The notes: generated from the letters alone by a model not told the origin. A DNA stretch of 64,000 nt from Sipunculus nudus (GCA_026874595.1 CM049311.1:78969937-79033936); one strand, 5' to 3'; positions 36,036 through 49,795 are shown, numbered from the stretch's first letter. Numbers and translations: made by a program.

Positions 36036-37104
36036 GTTTCGTATCGCATTCGTGTTAACCTAAGAGCCGCCTTAAATATTCGATACGACTCTAGAAGAAC
36101 ATTTATAGGTAGGAGAAAGAAAAGGAAGAAAACAGAAGCAGAAGAAGGATAACTAGTGGAGGACGGGGAGAGAAGGAGGAACAATTAATATCTGTACAGA
36201 TCCAGTTAACTGAAGTTCAAGAAGTGCTGTGACCAGTCTCGTTGGAGGCTTGTATTTGAATTCCACTATTAATACCATGTTTTATATGTACTCCAACTTG
36301 ATTATATAATTTCACATGTTTATTCCAATAAATGTACCCAACAATTCCAAAATATTAACTTCACAATAACAATAAACAATCTAGCTATCCCCTTAAAGCA
36401 ACAGTGCCCCTGAGTGTCGATGTTTTAATCATCAAAAGCCTGATAAGAAAAAGTAGCTTATTTGGCTGAAATCTGCTATGTCAAGTAGTACCAGGAGATG
36501 TTCATAAAACGAGTAGAAGTAATATTGTGGTCGGTGACGTTAATTAATGTTATACCTTCAAGAGTGGGCGGGTGTAATATCACATGCTAAAAAATTGTAA
36601 AAAATTGTGCAATTCTGCATTGATTTAAACATAATTTATACTTTTTCATACAAATTGAATTCTTGTAAGATTTTATCATTTTCTCTTAAAATCAAGAGGG
36701 GAAATGGGCAATAAATAGCGCTTGTAGCAAAGGTAAAGGTACCAGAAGTATTAAAAATAATAATATCAGCACCAACAGAAATAAACTTTTAATATTATCG
36801 GCAATGTGAATCGAAAATGGTGTGGCGTTCCTTAACCTGAATCGTTCACAGACTCTGTCTTACACAAAAAACTTATAGCCTACATTCATTTTAACCACTC
36901 GGCCCAGAGCTTGCATACTTCCCCGCCATCTTAAAGCTCCCAGGAAAAGATAGAGCAATGACATACGATTGACCCACTGTACAACATAAATACTTATCCG
37001 GTCATAAATACACAACTGTCGTCTCTCTTTCCACAACAGGGAAACTTAGTGTGTTTGTTGTGATAATCTTGATTGTGTAAATATCCTTGCTGAAGGCCGC
37101 AAGG

Positions 37105-37110
37105 TATAAA
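37105..37110 (+). promoter_or_regulatory. TATA box candidate of CIMAP1-type gene A
   Basis: TATAAA about 113 bp before the ATG. This would place transcription start near 37135 with a short unspliced leader. No X-box was noticed in the 1 kb upstream. Confidence 0.45.
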
Positions 37111-37217
37111 GGAAGCTTTTTCTCTTGCGTATGAATTTGTATCAATCCTTGATTTGTACCTCAGTTTGTTCATCCCAGTTCAGACGCTGTCCCGGTGTCT
37201 CTGCGACGTGACCAGCC

Positions 37218-40200
37218 ATGGTGTACCAGTATACAAGACCCAGAGGTCCAATCGGCGCCGACTTCAAAAGCCCTGGACCAGCAGTATACGTGCTGCCACC
37301 TTTGTGCGGCAACGTGAAGCACGACCCCCGCAGCACTCACGCCAAGAAGCCGGCCTGGCCTTTCGGAAACAGATGCCCATTAAAAGAAGAAAATGACAAT
37401 TCGCCAGGACCTATATACCCGGCCGTATCGGATCAGGGCCGTTTTGGACGAGCAACGGGGCCAAGTTTTTCCCTCCTTGGAAAAAATCAAGACCTGTCAC
37501 CCACAGGTTTAAGGGACCCTGGCCCGGCTGCGTACAATCCAACGAAAGCCTTCGAGACCACGCAAAAGAAAAACCCTCTGTTCAGCTTTGGGAGACGTGT
37601 ACAGCTACGACGAATCGACGACAAACCACGTGAGTAGATGGAAATACCAAATTAAAAACACATAGACCACGTTAGTAAACCGAAATACCAAACTGAAAAC
37701 ACAGCCTCCCAATTAGAGTAATACCAAATTAAAACCACTGACCACAGACCACTAGAGTAGAAGAAATACCACGTACAGTAACCCATTGAGTAGAGGGAAA
37801 TACCAAATTAAATAAAACTGACGACAAGCCATGTGTAGAGCCATATTAATGTAAACTTGAGAACAAAAAGAGAAAGCGCACAAATGCTGAGCGATCTGGT
37901 GATACAATTTTTTCATTCGCTTACACACGTCATCTTGCATGAAATTTCATTGGAAAAACATTAAGAACTGTTTGAGATCAGTTGTGGATAAACAGGTGCG
38001 GTTCAAGATCCGCACCGTATTTTATTCCTCCTTGCCTTATGGCTTCTTGTTTGCACTTTGACATATTGAATGGTAAAAAGGGTGATCCGCATCCAGATCT
38101 ACACCAAAATATATCAAAGCTCCATTTCCTACTCACAAAATCGGAATTCATTAAAAAAAGTTTGTAATTATTGTGAAGGCGACCGAATCGTCAAACACCG
38201 GGACAACATAACTTACTAGCGTGCTTAGGTAACTTCTACAAATATTGCGTCAACATACAATAAACAAATATAATTCTAGTAAAGGGATGGACAACGTAGA
38301 AGTTGAAATACTAAATATAAGTGATTTCAACTTATTTTAATGTTTTAATCATTCTATAACTTTGAAAACATGTACATTACTAACTTATATCTTAATGTAC
38401 TTCTGTTTATACGATTAATTCATCCTACATCCATACATTTTGAATCAATCGATTGTATATTCTCAATAAATAAATCTGTTTTATATTATTTCTGAACAGC
38501 GCCCAATATTTACAGCCTGGACCCAATGTTAGGTCCGGTTGTCAGGGGCGACAAGCCGAGAGCTCCTTGCCACTCACTCCACGGCCGACTGGAACACGGA
38601 AGTTTTTGTGAAGACACAAACAAGGTCAGAGGTCGTCAGATACGTTTAGTAATTTAAATAATAAATAAACATGACAAAGCCTGATAATACTTGTACAAGA
38701 ATGTCTTTGGTTACTTAGTCTTTCCGTGTATTATTTGGTGTTTATAGAGACTACACAATATTAACGTTTATATTCATCTAAGCATTTACGGAAACGTTTA
38801 AATCTTGTATATACATCTTCTTAAGCTAGTGGGGGTTTGCGTTTGTGGAGAAAATATACATACTTTGAATCCAATGTGCGGAAGAGACTGTTACTCCGAA
38901 AAAAAAAATGAGGATTCTTGCATTTTCTCTTGATCGGTCTGATTGTAAATGAGGGACGGGTATGGGAGAGGGGTACAGAAGTGTTGGGACAAATAGGAAA
39001 TCTTTTTTACTCCATGCAGGAATACTTCATTTCATGCTCACCTCTCCTGAATTTATCCGTTCTTTTTGTTTCAAATTGCCATGTTCATGTTCAACTAATA
39101 ATATACAGTAAGAGCCCGATGTCTACGTGTTAATCCTACTTGAACACATCTTCAACAAGCCTTAAAAATATTTCCTATAGACATTTACTACATGAAACGA
39201 GGAAAAAAGAAAAGAATTTAATTTGCTGTCCTTCACAGTAAAACCGCCAATGATAAATTACTAATACAGTGGACTATGCATTTGTTTATCGGGAATTAGC
39301 TCTTACATCTTAGTACACTTCATGTACACCAGGTGTCGCCCAGTGAGGCATCGTCGCAGCGTTTTGAGCATTTTAGTCCTCCTCCAAGTGGTGTGATTAC
39401 TTTTTTACTTGCTTTTTCTGTGAGCAATTTTACGCTAAATGTTAAGAACATATTAGGTTACACTTTGTTGAACAATCCTTTATATTTTTAAGGCAATTTT
39501 AATGTCTCCGTGGAGTCCCAGAGCTATTGACATAGAGCTAACCATTTCTTAAACTTTGACAACCATTTCCTGTATTGCTTTGTAATTTGATTAGTATCCT
39601 GATTTAAGTCGTTTTGGTCTCTTACTGCTCGTTTTCTGTGTTTGAATCATCCCCGTCCTTAGCTATCCTCCCTCCGGTGACGGCTGTCTCAAATAGAAAA
39701 TTAGTTGTTTTCCCCAAGTATTTTTTTTTTCCAATTTATTTTTTTATTATACAGTCCAACCTGTCTGAACGACCACCTCTGAAATGCGGGCACCTGGCTA
39801 TTACGACCACTAAATATCAGTCCCTTCCGAAATTCTGCTATATTACCTACAGGTAAAACCTGTGAAATACGACTACCTGGCTATTATGGATTACGGGCAG
39901 TGTTTCCTGACCAAAGTGATATATTACTTGTTAAATGACCTGCCTAATGCGAGCACTCTTTGTGCTACTCATTGGCCAGCGCTGACCGGTCTGTTGATTG
40001 ACCATGCGTGAGGCTGCGGTTACTTGCACCGCTCTCCGTTTGTTTTACCGGTGTGAGTGCGTGCGGAGCACAGACTGGTGATTATTGGGACCCTGGGTCT
40101 ATCCTGGGCCTGGAGCCCCAGGCGGGCAATGTGACTGGCTCACACGACCTATTAATCCACAGGAATAGAGGTCCCCAAAAGTTCTTTGATCTGTGCCCTT

Positions 40201-41318
40201 GTGAACTGTCTTTGATCTATTCAGTGCATTATATGAAAGGCTTTATTACAAAGAGTGGATAATCTATGATGTTCCTAACAAGCAAGTGATGTTAGTAACC
40301 AGTGTCGTCAGCAAACAATTTTGAGTCGTTAATTTGAGCACATTCATCGTGTCAGAAGAACCTCTATAAAAATATGAGTACGTAGAGTACCTACTAACAA
40401 CTGTGTGCAAATTCATTTTATTTATCAACACATCAAATTACACATATAAGTACATGTACATTTGTGTGCAATTACAAAATACGTATAACACCAAGATCGT
40501 TCCCTTCTGCAAATATGTTGTTATTTATAGTCATAAAGATGTCCTAATATATATATTTCCGTCATACATGTCATCTAGATTTGTGCAGTTCCTTAATGTT
40601 CAGAACCTGTCAATTATTATTACGACCACCTGTCAATTACGACCACTTGTTCCCAGTCCCTTGGGCGGTCGCATTAGATAGGTTCGACTGTATTAGGGCA
40701 ATGGGGTACTAATATCATAGTGCAAAAGTATACTACTTGACCAATTATCTGTTATGCAGACTCCAGGGCCAGGGACGTATCCGGTTGGGAACTATGACGC
40801 TGTACGGAAACAAGCTCCGGCCTTCTCTATCAAGAGTCGAGTTGAGTTACCACGCTTCAGTCACACGCGGAACCCCGGGCCAGGCTCCCATAACCCACAG
40901 AATGTAAGGGCTTCTTAACACATGTATACACACAATCCAGGCTGTGTGTTTTTTTTTTTTTTTTTTTTTTTTTTTGCATTCATTTATTGATTTTTTTTTT
41001 CGATTCATATGCAAGAAATATTTTACGTAAATATTTAACACATACTCAAATAATTGTTCACTGAGTTTAAGACTTTGCTAGATTATCGAATATCGAAAAT
41101 AAAAGTATTTACTTCATTTTATATATCGGTAATAATCAGTTTGTGATGGCAAATGCCAGGTTGAATTTGTTTCACTGCCTGTTTTTCTACTGCACAAGAA
41201 AAAAAAGTTTATATTTTACTTTTAGGTACTGCTTCACATGAAAGGTGCTCCACGGTTCAGCTTTGGTATCCGCCACAGTGAGCATGAAATGCCCGTTATT
41301 TCGGATAATTACGACTGA
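37218..41318 (+). CDS. ODF3: outer dense fiber 3 / CIMAP1-type protein A (SHIPPO repeats, 4 exons, 257 aa)
   Basis: Exons: 37218-37629, 38500-38624, 40760-40903, 41226-41318. Junctions are GT/AG with phases 1,0,0, and length (257 aa) fits the family (I recall human ODF3 as about 254). It opens MVYQYTRPRGPIGADFKSPG and carries SHIPPO Pro-Gly-Pro repeats: SPGPAVY (18-24), SPGPIY (62-67), DPGPAAY (100-106), a degenerate PPNIYSL, TPGPGTY and NPGPGSH. The end FSFGIRHSEHE is typical. Family role: a sperm-tail / ciliary microtubule-associated protein binding inside or along doublet microtubules. It diverges more from the family than gene B, with degenerate middle repeats. Intron positions differ from gene B except the last. 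The symbol is family-level; orthology among CIMAP1A-D is unresolved. Confidence 0.88.
39752..40690. mobile_element. 939-bp non-autonomous pogo/Tigger-like element
   Basis: Inverted ends CAGTCCAACCTGTCTGAACG and, inverted, CAGTCGAACCTATCTAATGC, with TA on both sides. The interior repeats ACGACCACCTG words near both ends. It sits in intron 2 of CIMAP1-type gene A. No transposase frame; the small frame 40008-40262 inside is not supported. Confidence 0.7.
40948..40975. repeat. poly(T) tract in CIMAP1-type gene A intron 3
   Basis: About 28 T shortly after the donor of exon 3. The intron otherwise shows nothing. Confidence 0.7.
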
Positions 41319-41948
41319 AATAGTAGTTCAGAAACAGCCTGTTTGGTGGTGCTGCTGCAACATCCTGAGAATATATATATGGTCAACTGTTAATAGGGTC
41401 TAAAAAACAAAGATGAAAATTATGCGCTGGGGATCGAGTTTGCAGATGAATCTGTGTGCAACGTTCACATTCTTGGTTTGGTATTAACCATCACGTAAAG
41501 TCAAACAATACTGTCATGTTCAAAGTTGCGTTGTTTGGGCGAAATATATTTCCGGAGATATGCTGGTTTCTGCTTTCTTTTATATATGGATAAAACAATG
41601 AAATATTCAATATATCGCATTTTTAATGATTGGTGATTTAGAATTTATGCCGCATATTTAAATATATATATAATATTCATCTCACATACATAGCATATTC
41701 ACAGTCTCATTTTAGAGAATAGGTGAAATTATTTATACCCTATTATGTAAAAAATGCTTTGATGTTATATACCTGTATGGTATTATTAAGATATTTGATT
41801 AAATGCTTATAAAGCCAGTTATCAGTGTTTTGTGAATATTCGTGACAGAAAATTAAATTACAGGATCTTTTACAAAGTTTATAGATGTTTCCTTGTGGTC
41901 TTAAAAAAATCATTTTATGTTACAGAAGAATCAGTGTTATTTTATTAA

Positions 41949-41954
41949 AATAAA
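41949..41954 (+). terminator. possible poly(A) signal of CIMAP1-type gene A
   Basis: AATAAA about 630 bp after the stop. It is the first canonical hexamer noticed, so use is inferred only. Confidence 0.3.
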
Positions 41955-42162
41955 TATGTATTTTAATTTATTAAAATCCCAAAACCTCTTGATTTATTTA
42001 AATTACTTTAAATAATTCCTTAACTACAATAAAAAATGATCATTTTATGTTAAGGGCGAATGAGGTAACCTCTTATGAACTTAGTGTTTCTGTCTCGTAC
42101 TTCTGAATATATAGGCCTACTCAGAAAACGATGTCAATTGTGGGAAATCACCAACAACTAGC

Positions 42163-42174
42163 GCCACCTGGTGG
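42163..42174 (-). promoter_or_regulatory. CTCF-like core motif
   Basis: The minus strand reads CCACCAGGTGGC, a 12/12 match to the CTCF core CCASYAGRKGGC known from bilaterians. It is about 0.85 kb beyond gene A. Near-matches (11/12) occur at 48481-48492 (+) and 52898-52909 (-). Binding is inferred. Confidence 0.3.
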
Positions 42175-42652
42175 AAGTCATGACACACGCTATCTTACCT
42201 GTGTATTGCCTTCTTATTATCATGTTATCTAGTAACTGGGAAACGTGATTGTTTATTATGCAAGTGTAGACAATACAGCCGCTTTTATGTATCCTGCAAG
42301 GGCAGAGGTAAACAAAGGACGATTACAGTTGAGATCACATTAAGCGTTGTCTATGCATAGTTTTATAAATATAGATATACATAATTATATTCTTATGAAT
42401 ATCGTCTTTTTTATACATTTAAAACAGATTGATGTTGAATGAAGAGCCTTTAAACATCTATTTAGGTATACATTCGTACTCGGCAAAATGTTTCTTTGTT
42501 GTTAACTGTCATGATGCTAAAAGTATTCTACAGGTATTGTGAAATAAGAACAAGATAAAGGTTTATTCGACTATATGAGGCCATACGTAGCAGCGTTAAT
42601 AATATTAATGTATATAGAACAAGACAAAATATCTCTCTCTCTCTCTCTCTCA

Positions 42653-42653
<1 letters not shown>

Positions 42654-42735
<82 letters not shown>
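42654..42735. repeat. (CT)n-(TA)n compound microsatellite
   Basis: A short CT run (42631-42650) leads into about 40 TA units. A poly-Ile/Tyr open frame over it is an artefact. Confidence 0.95.
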
Positions 42736-42737
<2 letters not shown>

Positions 42738-42779
42738 TGCATGTGAGAGTATCAAGGGGACGCTGAAGACTTTAATTTA

Positions 42780-43165
42780 TCCAGATGACGCTAATTTCAC
42801 CAGAAATTGGACAAGCTGCACTCCCAATAAGCATTCTATGATTTCCATACTTCGAATTACCTATCGCCATTTCCCGCAGTCACCTGGCTTGAACTGTTCA
42901 TAATTTTTTTTGTGAATTGGGAATATAAGGGAATTATTTATGGTTTTGGAGCTAGTGATAATAAATTTTTAGACAGACACTCCAAAACCAATCCCAACTA
43001 GGATATGCATGAGAGCCATCAGTGACCCAAATTTGAAAGAAATCGGATGGTATTTAAGGAAGGTTATCGCACGGAAACGAAATCCTGACGGACGGACGGT
43101 CAGACGGACACATCCAAATCAATGTCCGCGGAACAGCGGGGGACAATGCAGCAGACGATCATGCA
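42780..43165 (-). repeat. GTCC-headed repeat element, inverted orientation
   Basis: Read on the minus strand, a hairpin (TGTCCCCCGCTG...CGCGGACA, about 43122-43145) is followed by GTCCGTCTGACCGTCCGTCC (about 43087-43110) and then a body running left. This is the same head design as at 28195, 32184 and 58845. The far end is unresolved. Confidence 0.45.
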
Positions 43166-43384
43166 CATTTTCGATGACGTTCACTTGTTTTTATGCTTGA
43201 AAACTGGCCATATTTTGCACGTCAGGGAATTAGGTAAAAAAAATGGAAAATACCTTATGATTTTTAGGGTTGACAAAACTCTCCCCTTCAGAAATTTATC
43301 ATGATTCGTATCAAACATGGCACCTGACACAATTTTAGCCGCGCCATATTGCACTTTAACCAGCTCTTTTGAATACTGGAAATC

Positions 43385-43635
43385 ATTAATGTGTTACGGA
43401 ACACATACAATACATGCACCTAAGAGGAAACATTAAAATGTGTACGGAAACGCTGTAAATGAGTATGATAGATCTAATGTGTTCTGAAACACATTTACGC
43501 ATTAACTGAAAATCAGAAATGTGTTTGGGAACACACCTAGGTGTGTATGAAACTTGTATCGAAGCATTAAAATGTGTAAGGAAGCGAAGTAAATATGTGT
43601 GATAATTTTAATGTGCTCTGAAACGCGCTTAAATA
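43385..43635. repeat. ~133-bp tandem dimer
   Basis: CATTAAAATGTGTACGGAAA (about 43431) and CATTAAAATGTGTAAGGAAG (about 43564) head two diverged copies. Each ends with an AATGTGYTCTGAAACRC word. Confidence 0.6.
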
Positions 43636-44509
43636 TGTTCTGCTTCTGCGCTTGAAAGTTTTATTTGGCTTACACGTTACATGGTCTGGTACACCCTCAC
43701 TGCAGGACATCTGTAATACATATATTTATATTTGGAATAATGAAGAACCTTTTACCACATACAGTCACCAGGAAATTTTTAAAGGACAAACCTGTCAAAG
43801 CAGAACAACCAGGAGCCATACATGCATATTTTCACACGTCAGGGTTCGATAGTGTGGAATGAAAAGAAAACGAATTAAACAAATCAATAATTTTATTTAA
43901 TATTCTTAGAAAGGTCGCACTTAACGCATACTAAAAATTTCAGTATAATAAAAGAGCATATGTAGATGAAATACAGTTTTTAATTTTAATATATAGCAAC
44001 TGCATTTATATTCTTTCCTAAAAAAAATCCCAAACATCTCTTATGTTTGCATACACGCGCACACATATATATATTAAGGGTGACTCTTAGAAGAGATTCT
44101 TATATCATTCTTTAAAATTATCCTACTGTCATAAAAAAAAATGATAATTTTCCTTAAAATGTAGTGATGGACTTTCAAATCTTTGCCGCAGAGTGAATGA
44201 ATCATAATAAAATAACCTAAAACTGGTTAATCTTGCTGTACCAGGTTGTAAAATCTATATTTATCCTGATAACGATTCTGGTGAAGAACATCGATGTTCA
44301 CATCGTCCTGTTCCGTCGAATTAGGTAAGAAAATTATACGAGATACAACTCTGTCAATATTAAAACGATTCATAACAGACCGTATACACCAACTTTCAGT
44401 TCCTTCTTGTCCTGTAATTTTTAGGATACCCTTTTGTATAAATGTTTTTGTATTTCTACGTTTCTACACAAGAACCGTATTGGCGAGTGTACTAGGGATG
44501 TAATTAATT

Positions 44510-45365
44510 AGATGTGCTCCAATATGCTCAAGTATAACCCAGAAAAATGAAGTACCTGCTCACTGGAAGCCCTTACAATTCGACAAGAAAAGATCCCTTC
44601 CACTATACGTCTCGAAAGATCTGCCGTTGAACATAGCAAATCAGTGCGGAATCTTTGCGTCATCTTAGATTCAATAATAAATTTAGACAAACATATTACA
44701 TCGACTTGTAAAACTGCAAACTTTCACCTGCTAAACATTGGTAAGATAAGAAAGTATACGAGACAGGAAGTAGCAGAGCGTGTAGTTCATGCCTGATTAC
44801 ATAACGGTTGGACTACTGCAATGCCATCTAATGTGGTCCCCCTTCAGTGCAGTTGGATAGGCCACAACGCAATCAGAACAATGCGGTACGTCTCGTATAC
44901 AAAGGCAAAAAGACGTGAACACATTACTCCAGTGTTACAGTCACTACATTGGTTGCCAATAAAACAGGGGATCTTACATAACATTTTGATGTTCACCTAC
45001 TGTGTCATTAAAAACATCGGTCCTGAATACATATCCGAATTTATATCTATTCAGCAGCCAACTTGTACTCTCCGATTCAGTTCCAGTATCGTTCTTGTGC
45101 AGTCACGAACCTTTTCATTTGGTGATAGAGCATTTGCATGTGCTGCACTATCACCAAATGAAATAAGTAGCCAGCCAGTATCAGAGATGCTGAATCCTTC
45201 AACTGCTTCAAACAGAAGTTGGAAAAAATCTGTCTGCATGTGCTTACTTGTAATGATTTAGAATATCTAGGAGTTTAGTTCATATCATATCTTGTGCAAT
45301 TTTATGTAATGCGCTTTGAAAGGTTTTATTACTGGATATCCTGCGCAATATAAATAAATACATGT
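44510..45365 (+). pseudogene. L2/CR1-like LINE, 3' end (5'-truncated, with a stop)
   Basis: One frame runs from about 44641 to a stop at 45259-45261, with an internal TGA at 44794-44796. It reads VRNLCVILDS, DKHITSTCKTANFHL, IGKIRKY, HITPVLQSLHWLPI, FSFGDRAFACAA: the standard thumb and C-terminal motifs of L2-clade reverse transcriptase. The 3' end has AATGCGCTTTGAAAGG and then GCGCAATATAAATAAATA, typical of L2 tails. It is a dead copy. The frame 44294-44503 just upstream is not clearly part of it. Confidence 0.75.
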
Positions 45366-46214
45366 ATGCTGATATGTTTATATGCTTATTATGGTAACTT
45401 CATGTTAAAAAATAAATAGGAGAAAATATAATAGGTACATGCCTGAATTATATCCAGTGGCTTGCAGAGAATTTCCCCTTTCCGCATGGAGGTTTCAGCT
45501 ACAGTTAGTTTTTAGTGGGTCCCTATATAAGAGGGGTCTGACAATCATTCGGGGCACTATCCGCTTCCTTCGGTACCACATAGACACGCTTTCGCCAAAG
45601 TAATCAGGCAGCTTCACGAGTACAGTGGCAACAAGAGCATCTACAAGATAAATGAAAACAAATCCGATTACAGGATCAAAGTTTGGCGCAGCAATTTATA
45701 CTTAGGAGGGACCATACTGTGAAAATTCAAAGAGTTTCTACACAAGAATTATATTCTATATAAATTCTTCCAATTGTTAATTCATTCAATTAGTATTCTC
45801 CATAATGGTATAAAAAGGATTGAATGATACCATGGGGTCATTTATAACCAGTATATGTACAGAACACGTCCAAATGTGACGCCATGTATAAGATTCCTAT
45901 CCGAATAAAACGTGCTGGAGTGATATATGAACGAATTAATTCACTGATATAGATATTCATCTCGATGGTCTATATACCAGCTGCTTTCCAATTGTCATGC
46001 GGAAAATAAAGACACATACAAAATGATACAAACAGTGTAACACAGTATTTAAATGGCCTTACGTCATCATGTACAGTAACAATACAAATATGTGCTTAAT
46101 AATATATTTCCTTAAATTTCTAGAATGTTATGAAAATCTTGTAAAGTTGACATTGATTATCTGGGGCATAACTAACATAACACAATTTACTCTTCTGGTC
46201 TGTTTCTAGAGTCA

Positions 46215-46361
46215 TCAAGCTTGCTTCTTGTTTAAAAATTCTTTGCGAGCTTCTTCGATCAGTGGCTCCTTTAAGACTTCCTCCAAGTTTGGCATAACAT
46301 TTTCAAGAACTAAAGCATCTGTCTCTATCTAGGTTGTAAGTCTTGTGAACTCCCTTGTCAT
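46215..46361 (-). pseudogene. orphan 49-codon exon on the minus strand, broken
   Basis: On the minus strand a good acceptor (ttccttttctcattttggatacag) opens a block that ends in TGA (46215-46217). The last 37 codons read IETDALVLENVMPNLEEVLK and on through PLIEEARKEFLNKKQA, which looks like real protein (acidic/amphipathic, no low complexity). In the same frame a TAG at 46329-46331 separates the first ten codons. Alternatively the first part belongs to another frame (DDKGVHKTYNLD), implying a frameshift. I do not recognise the protein and found no partner exons. Most likely the last exon of a decayed gene or retrocopy. Confidence 0.35.
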
Positions 46362-46979
46362 CTGTATCCAAAATGAGAAAAGGAAATTAATGGAATTATA
46401 TCCCCTCTTGAGCCTCTAAAAGTATAACACCTGTATCAGTAAAATTTAGCTGGCAGTTGTACAATTGTCAATATTATTTAAGCATATTAGGCAAAAGTCT
46501 AACAAATGATTTATAAATGACTTATAAAGTATTTTGACCGAGACGACGTTTCAGGTGAGTCAGCCGGCAAAGGCTTCCCACTCGCTTCATGCGTGTGATG
46601 GAATAAAGAAAAATCATGTGAAAGTGTACACCTTAAGGGTTTATGGGTGTTTACCTCAAATAAAGGAGTTCGGTTCAAGTAGAGTTCTAGGTAAGCATGC
46701 AGGAAGTGACGATTTTTTGAAGGAAAAGGTCATGCAAACAGCTTGGGTTGGGTCTTTGTCTTTGTCCACATGTACATAGACGGCAAAGGTAGAAATGTAG
46801 TGAAGAATGTGAAGTAGTCTATTCAAATACGTTGTAATAAGAAATGTTTCAATACAATTTAGATAAACATGGGTATTTTTGTGGAAAGTATTTCCGGTAT
46901 AGGTAATATTTCATATGCATGTGCATGTGATATGTAAGCAGAATGTGTTTCCCAGCTTAAAAACAAATTTTGATTTTAA

Positions 46980-47100
46980 AGTTTGTCAGTTCAGACAAGC
47001 AGTTCCTGCCGTCCGACAGTGCCAAACTGGAAGAGGTTCGTGATGAGGATGGGCGCACCAGATGAGATGTGTAAGCTGCCGAGGGGCCTCTTGCCAAACG
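46980..47100 (+). other. GC-richer block of possible coding origin
   Basis: After a TTTTAAAG context one frame reads FVSSDKQFLPSDSAKLEEV, then RDEDGRTR and a stop at about 47065. Base composition differs from the flanks. No family was recognised and no clear splice partner exists. It could be an exon relic or chance. Confidence 0.2.
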
Positions 47101-47169
47101 ATATGTTATCATTTTATACTTTTCAACTGGCCGTAAATACACGACTCAATAGGTATATTATGTAGATAG

Positions 47170-49795
47170 ATAAGCTTCCTTCGATCCGGCCCCTCCGTAT
47201 TGACAAATGTAAGAGGGACAAAACTGACCCTGTGTTATAACCAAAATAGATATAATGCAGGTTCATAGAAAACAGAGAGAAAACACCACCTACACCTATA
47301 ACGGGCGGTGGAACAATGTTAAATGTTAATTTTCAATTATCTCAGGCTAAAATGCAAATCTTAAAAAAATAATCAACGGTACACATGGTAAATTACATAT
47401 GTACACTGTTTTGGGGTAAAATGTTTCGCAGTTAAACAGTTTCGTGAAAAACGACATTTCCTTTTTCCTGTAAAGGTGACCCAGCCTTGACTTCCCATGG
47501 AACCACCTTTATAGTTCTGAGGATAGGAGCCAGCAGAATTGACCTACTTATTATGAGTTGAGGATTATGATGGATCTAAGTATAATTTGAGCGATTGTGT
47601 TGAGATGTCCTTAGGCCGATAACGTTGAAAATAGTAACAATTTGGGGGGGGGGGGAACTTAATAGATTTCGTGATTGATTTTTCTAGTTATTGTGATAAA
47701 ATTCCTTGTAATTGGCAGACTTTTTTCATACACAATTTCAATTTTAAACACATTTCTATATTAACCCTTGTGAGTACTCTTGTCGGTCCGATTCTGCGCA
47801 TTAAGCAGTGTTGCATGCATGCTAAATTGAGGGTGGCAGGCATGGTCCCCCCTACGGCATCAGCTAGCTGCATGCGCCCCTGAATTACTATATAAATTCC
47901 ATATTTTACTTGATACCTTCTTTGCCTAGAATTGGAAATATTCCTTTGAAATCGATATAGACACATGGCGGCGGAACGGATCATATTCATTGCTGACCCA
48001 AGGAAGGAGGAAAGCTTTTGCATGTGTTCAGCATCCGTTGTGGGTATTTGAGTTTTTTCGATGTTGAAAGTCTGTCACACATTGGTCCCTCTTTGCCCGT
48101 TATACATATTACTTGGCCCAGGAGTTCAAAGACTAGCTAATAAAATAACCACTTTCTCCTGTTATGAAGCTGAAAATATTGATAAAAGCATCCCTGTATA
48201 GGTAAGTTAAACCGAAACATGTGTACGCTATCGAATGTCTACACCACCGTTGCTTTACTTCAATCGAACAAGATCAGCTTTCAGAAACCTTATTCATTGG
48301 ATTTTGGCAGACTGTATTTTTTTAATTCCGTACTAGCTTTACGGGTTGTTTGGGTATCATGCTCATGCTCTAAATAAATTAGACACCGAGTTGTCCGTCC
48401 TATCACTAAGAAACGTGGTGTCAGGGTGTGCCGTGAACAGATACTGGCGCTACATAGGAGGACAGTGATTATAACTTACTTCACCAGATGGCACTCGAGT
48501 ACGCTGTAAAATGAGACACGGCCACGCACTGACGTAGGCCTAAATACCCCGTTTAGAGTTTTTCCTTCACACGAAGGAGTATGGCGGTGCATTTTTCATC
48601 CTGTTCGACTAGCACGATGTTTAGGTATAACGTTACATATCACAACCACCGGCTTCATTCTAAGGAAAGCAAGTGCTATAAACTATGATAATAAAGGGTG
48701 TTAAAATGTTGACACCCGTAATAACTTTGTGAAGTGCAAGTTCTTCATGTATCAAATTGTTATAATTCCTATTACTAGTGTTGTGTCGATTTTTCGATTA
48801 CATCTCTGATTGATCATTTTCTTCAATAAAAAATTTAATTTGATGTATCTCTATCCAATCGATCACAAACGATGATGTATGCACATCGTGGAAGTCATTA
48901 TTTATAGGGAGAAAATAAAATAGCAAGATAAAAACTGTACTTCTAGAAAACCTACCCCTAACTTGTCCTTTCAGCGCCCTTTCCCTTCTGAAATTAGGAC
49001 CACCTGCCTGTCGCTGTTTTATACATGTATACAAATGGGATGACATCTCCCGACGTGCACCACTACTTAGATAACATGATTTATCGTGTCTTTACGTAAA
49101 TAGTGATCCAAATTAACATATTTTACATGTAAAGTATAAAAAAAATCGGTAAGTAATCGCTCATCGGTCTTTTTTCTCACAATCATTGAACATGATTTAA
49201 CAACCAATCTAAAATGCCAGTATCACCTGTGGAAATCGCGGCACAACGGCCAGATATTCTTCCGCAGTCAGCGTATTTTGATTGGCAGCTGAACCCCTTG
49301 CAACTCCGGACAGTTCGGCGGTGTACGGCAGTGACTGATGAGGGGCAAGGTTTTCTCAGAGTTGAATCAGGGCGGTGGGTCCAACATTCCTTAAAATATG
49401 GGTAATCTGGGAATGCTTACTACTCATGAATGGTGGACGCTAAGCACAGATGCTTTACGGCCGAGACGTCACCCAGGTGTGCCGGATTATGTAGATACAA
49501 TTTATCGTAATTAAGGACGTTGGTCGTCGGTGATGGTGCCGGAGTCCAGTGCGGAATTAGAACTTAATCGAATAATGGAGGGAAATCCGTTTTCAATAAA
49601 TTTGCCTTATTTTGCCGGATTATCAGATACTTTGGTTTATTGGGCTGAAATGTAGATAATCATGTGATTGGTACCCTGAAGATATGATGAAAACAGATTA
49701 AAAGGAATTATCATTTTTTTGTAAGCGGGGTTTGGCTCCGCTACTGTCTTTAGACTGTACCTATAAATTTGTCATATACTAAGAAAATACAAATA
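47170..49795. other. intergenic, no gene recognised
   Basis: Contains a poly(G) run at about 47644-47655 and a near CTCF-like motif at 48481. The frame at 49214-49405 shows no recognisable domain. Nothing else can be supported. Confidence 0.4.

Noticed and set aside
47688-48023. 111-codon minus-strand open frame
   Set aside because: No recognisable motif and no splice partner; composition gives no coding sign.
49214-49405. 63-codon frame with balanced composition
   Set aside because: Looks somewhat protein-like, but no motif, splice site or conserved neighbour supports it.
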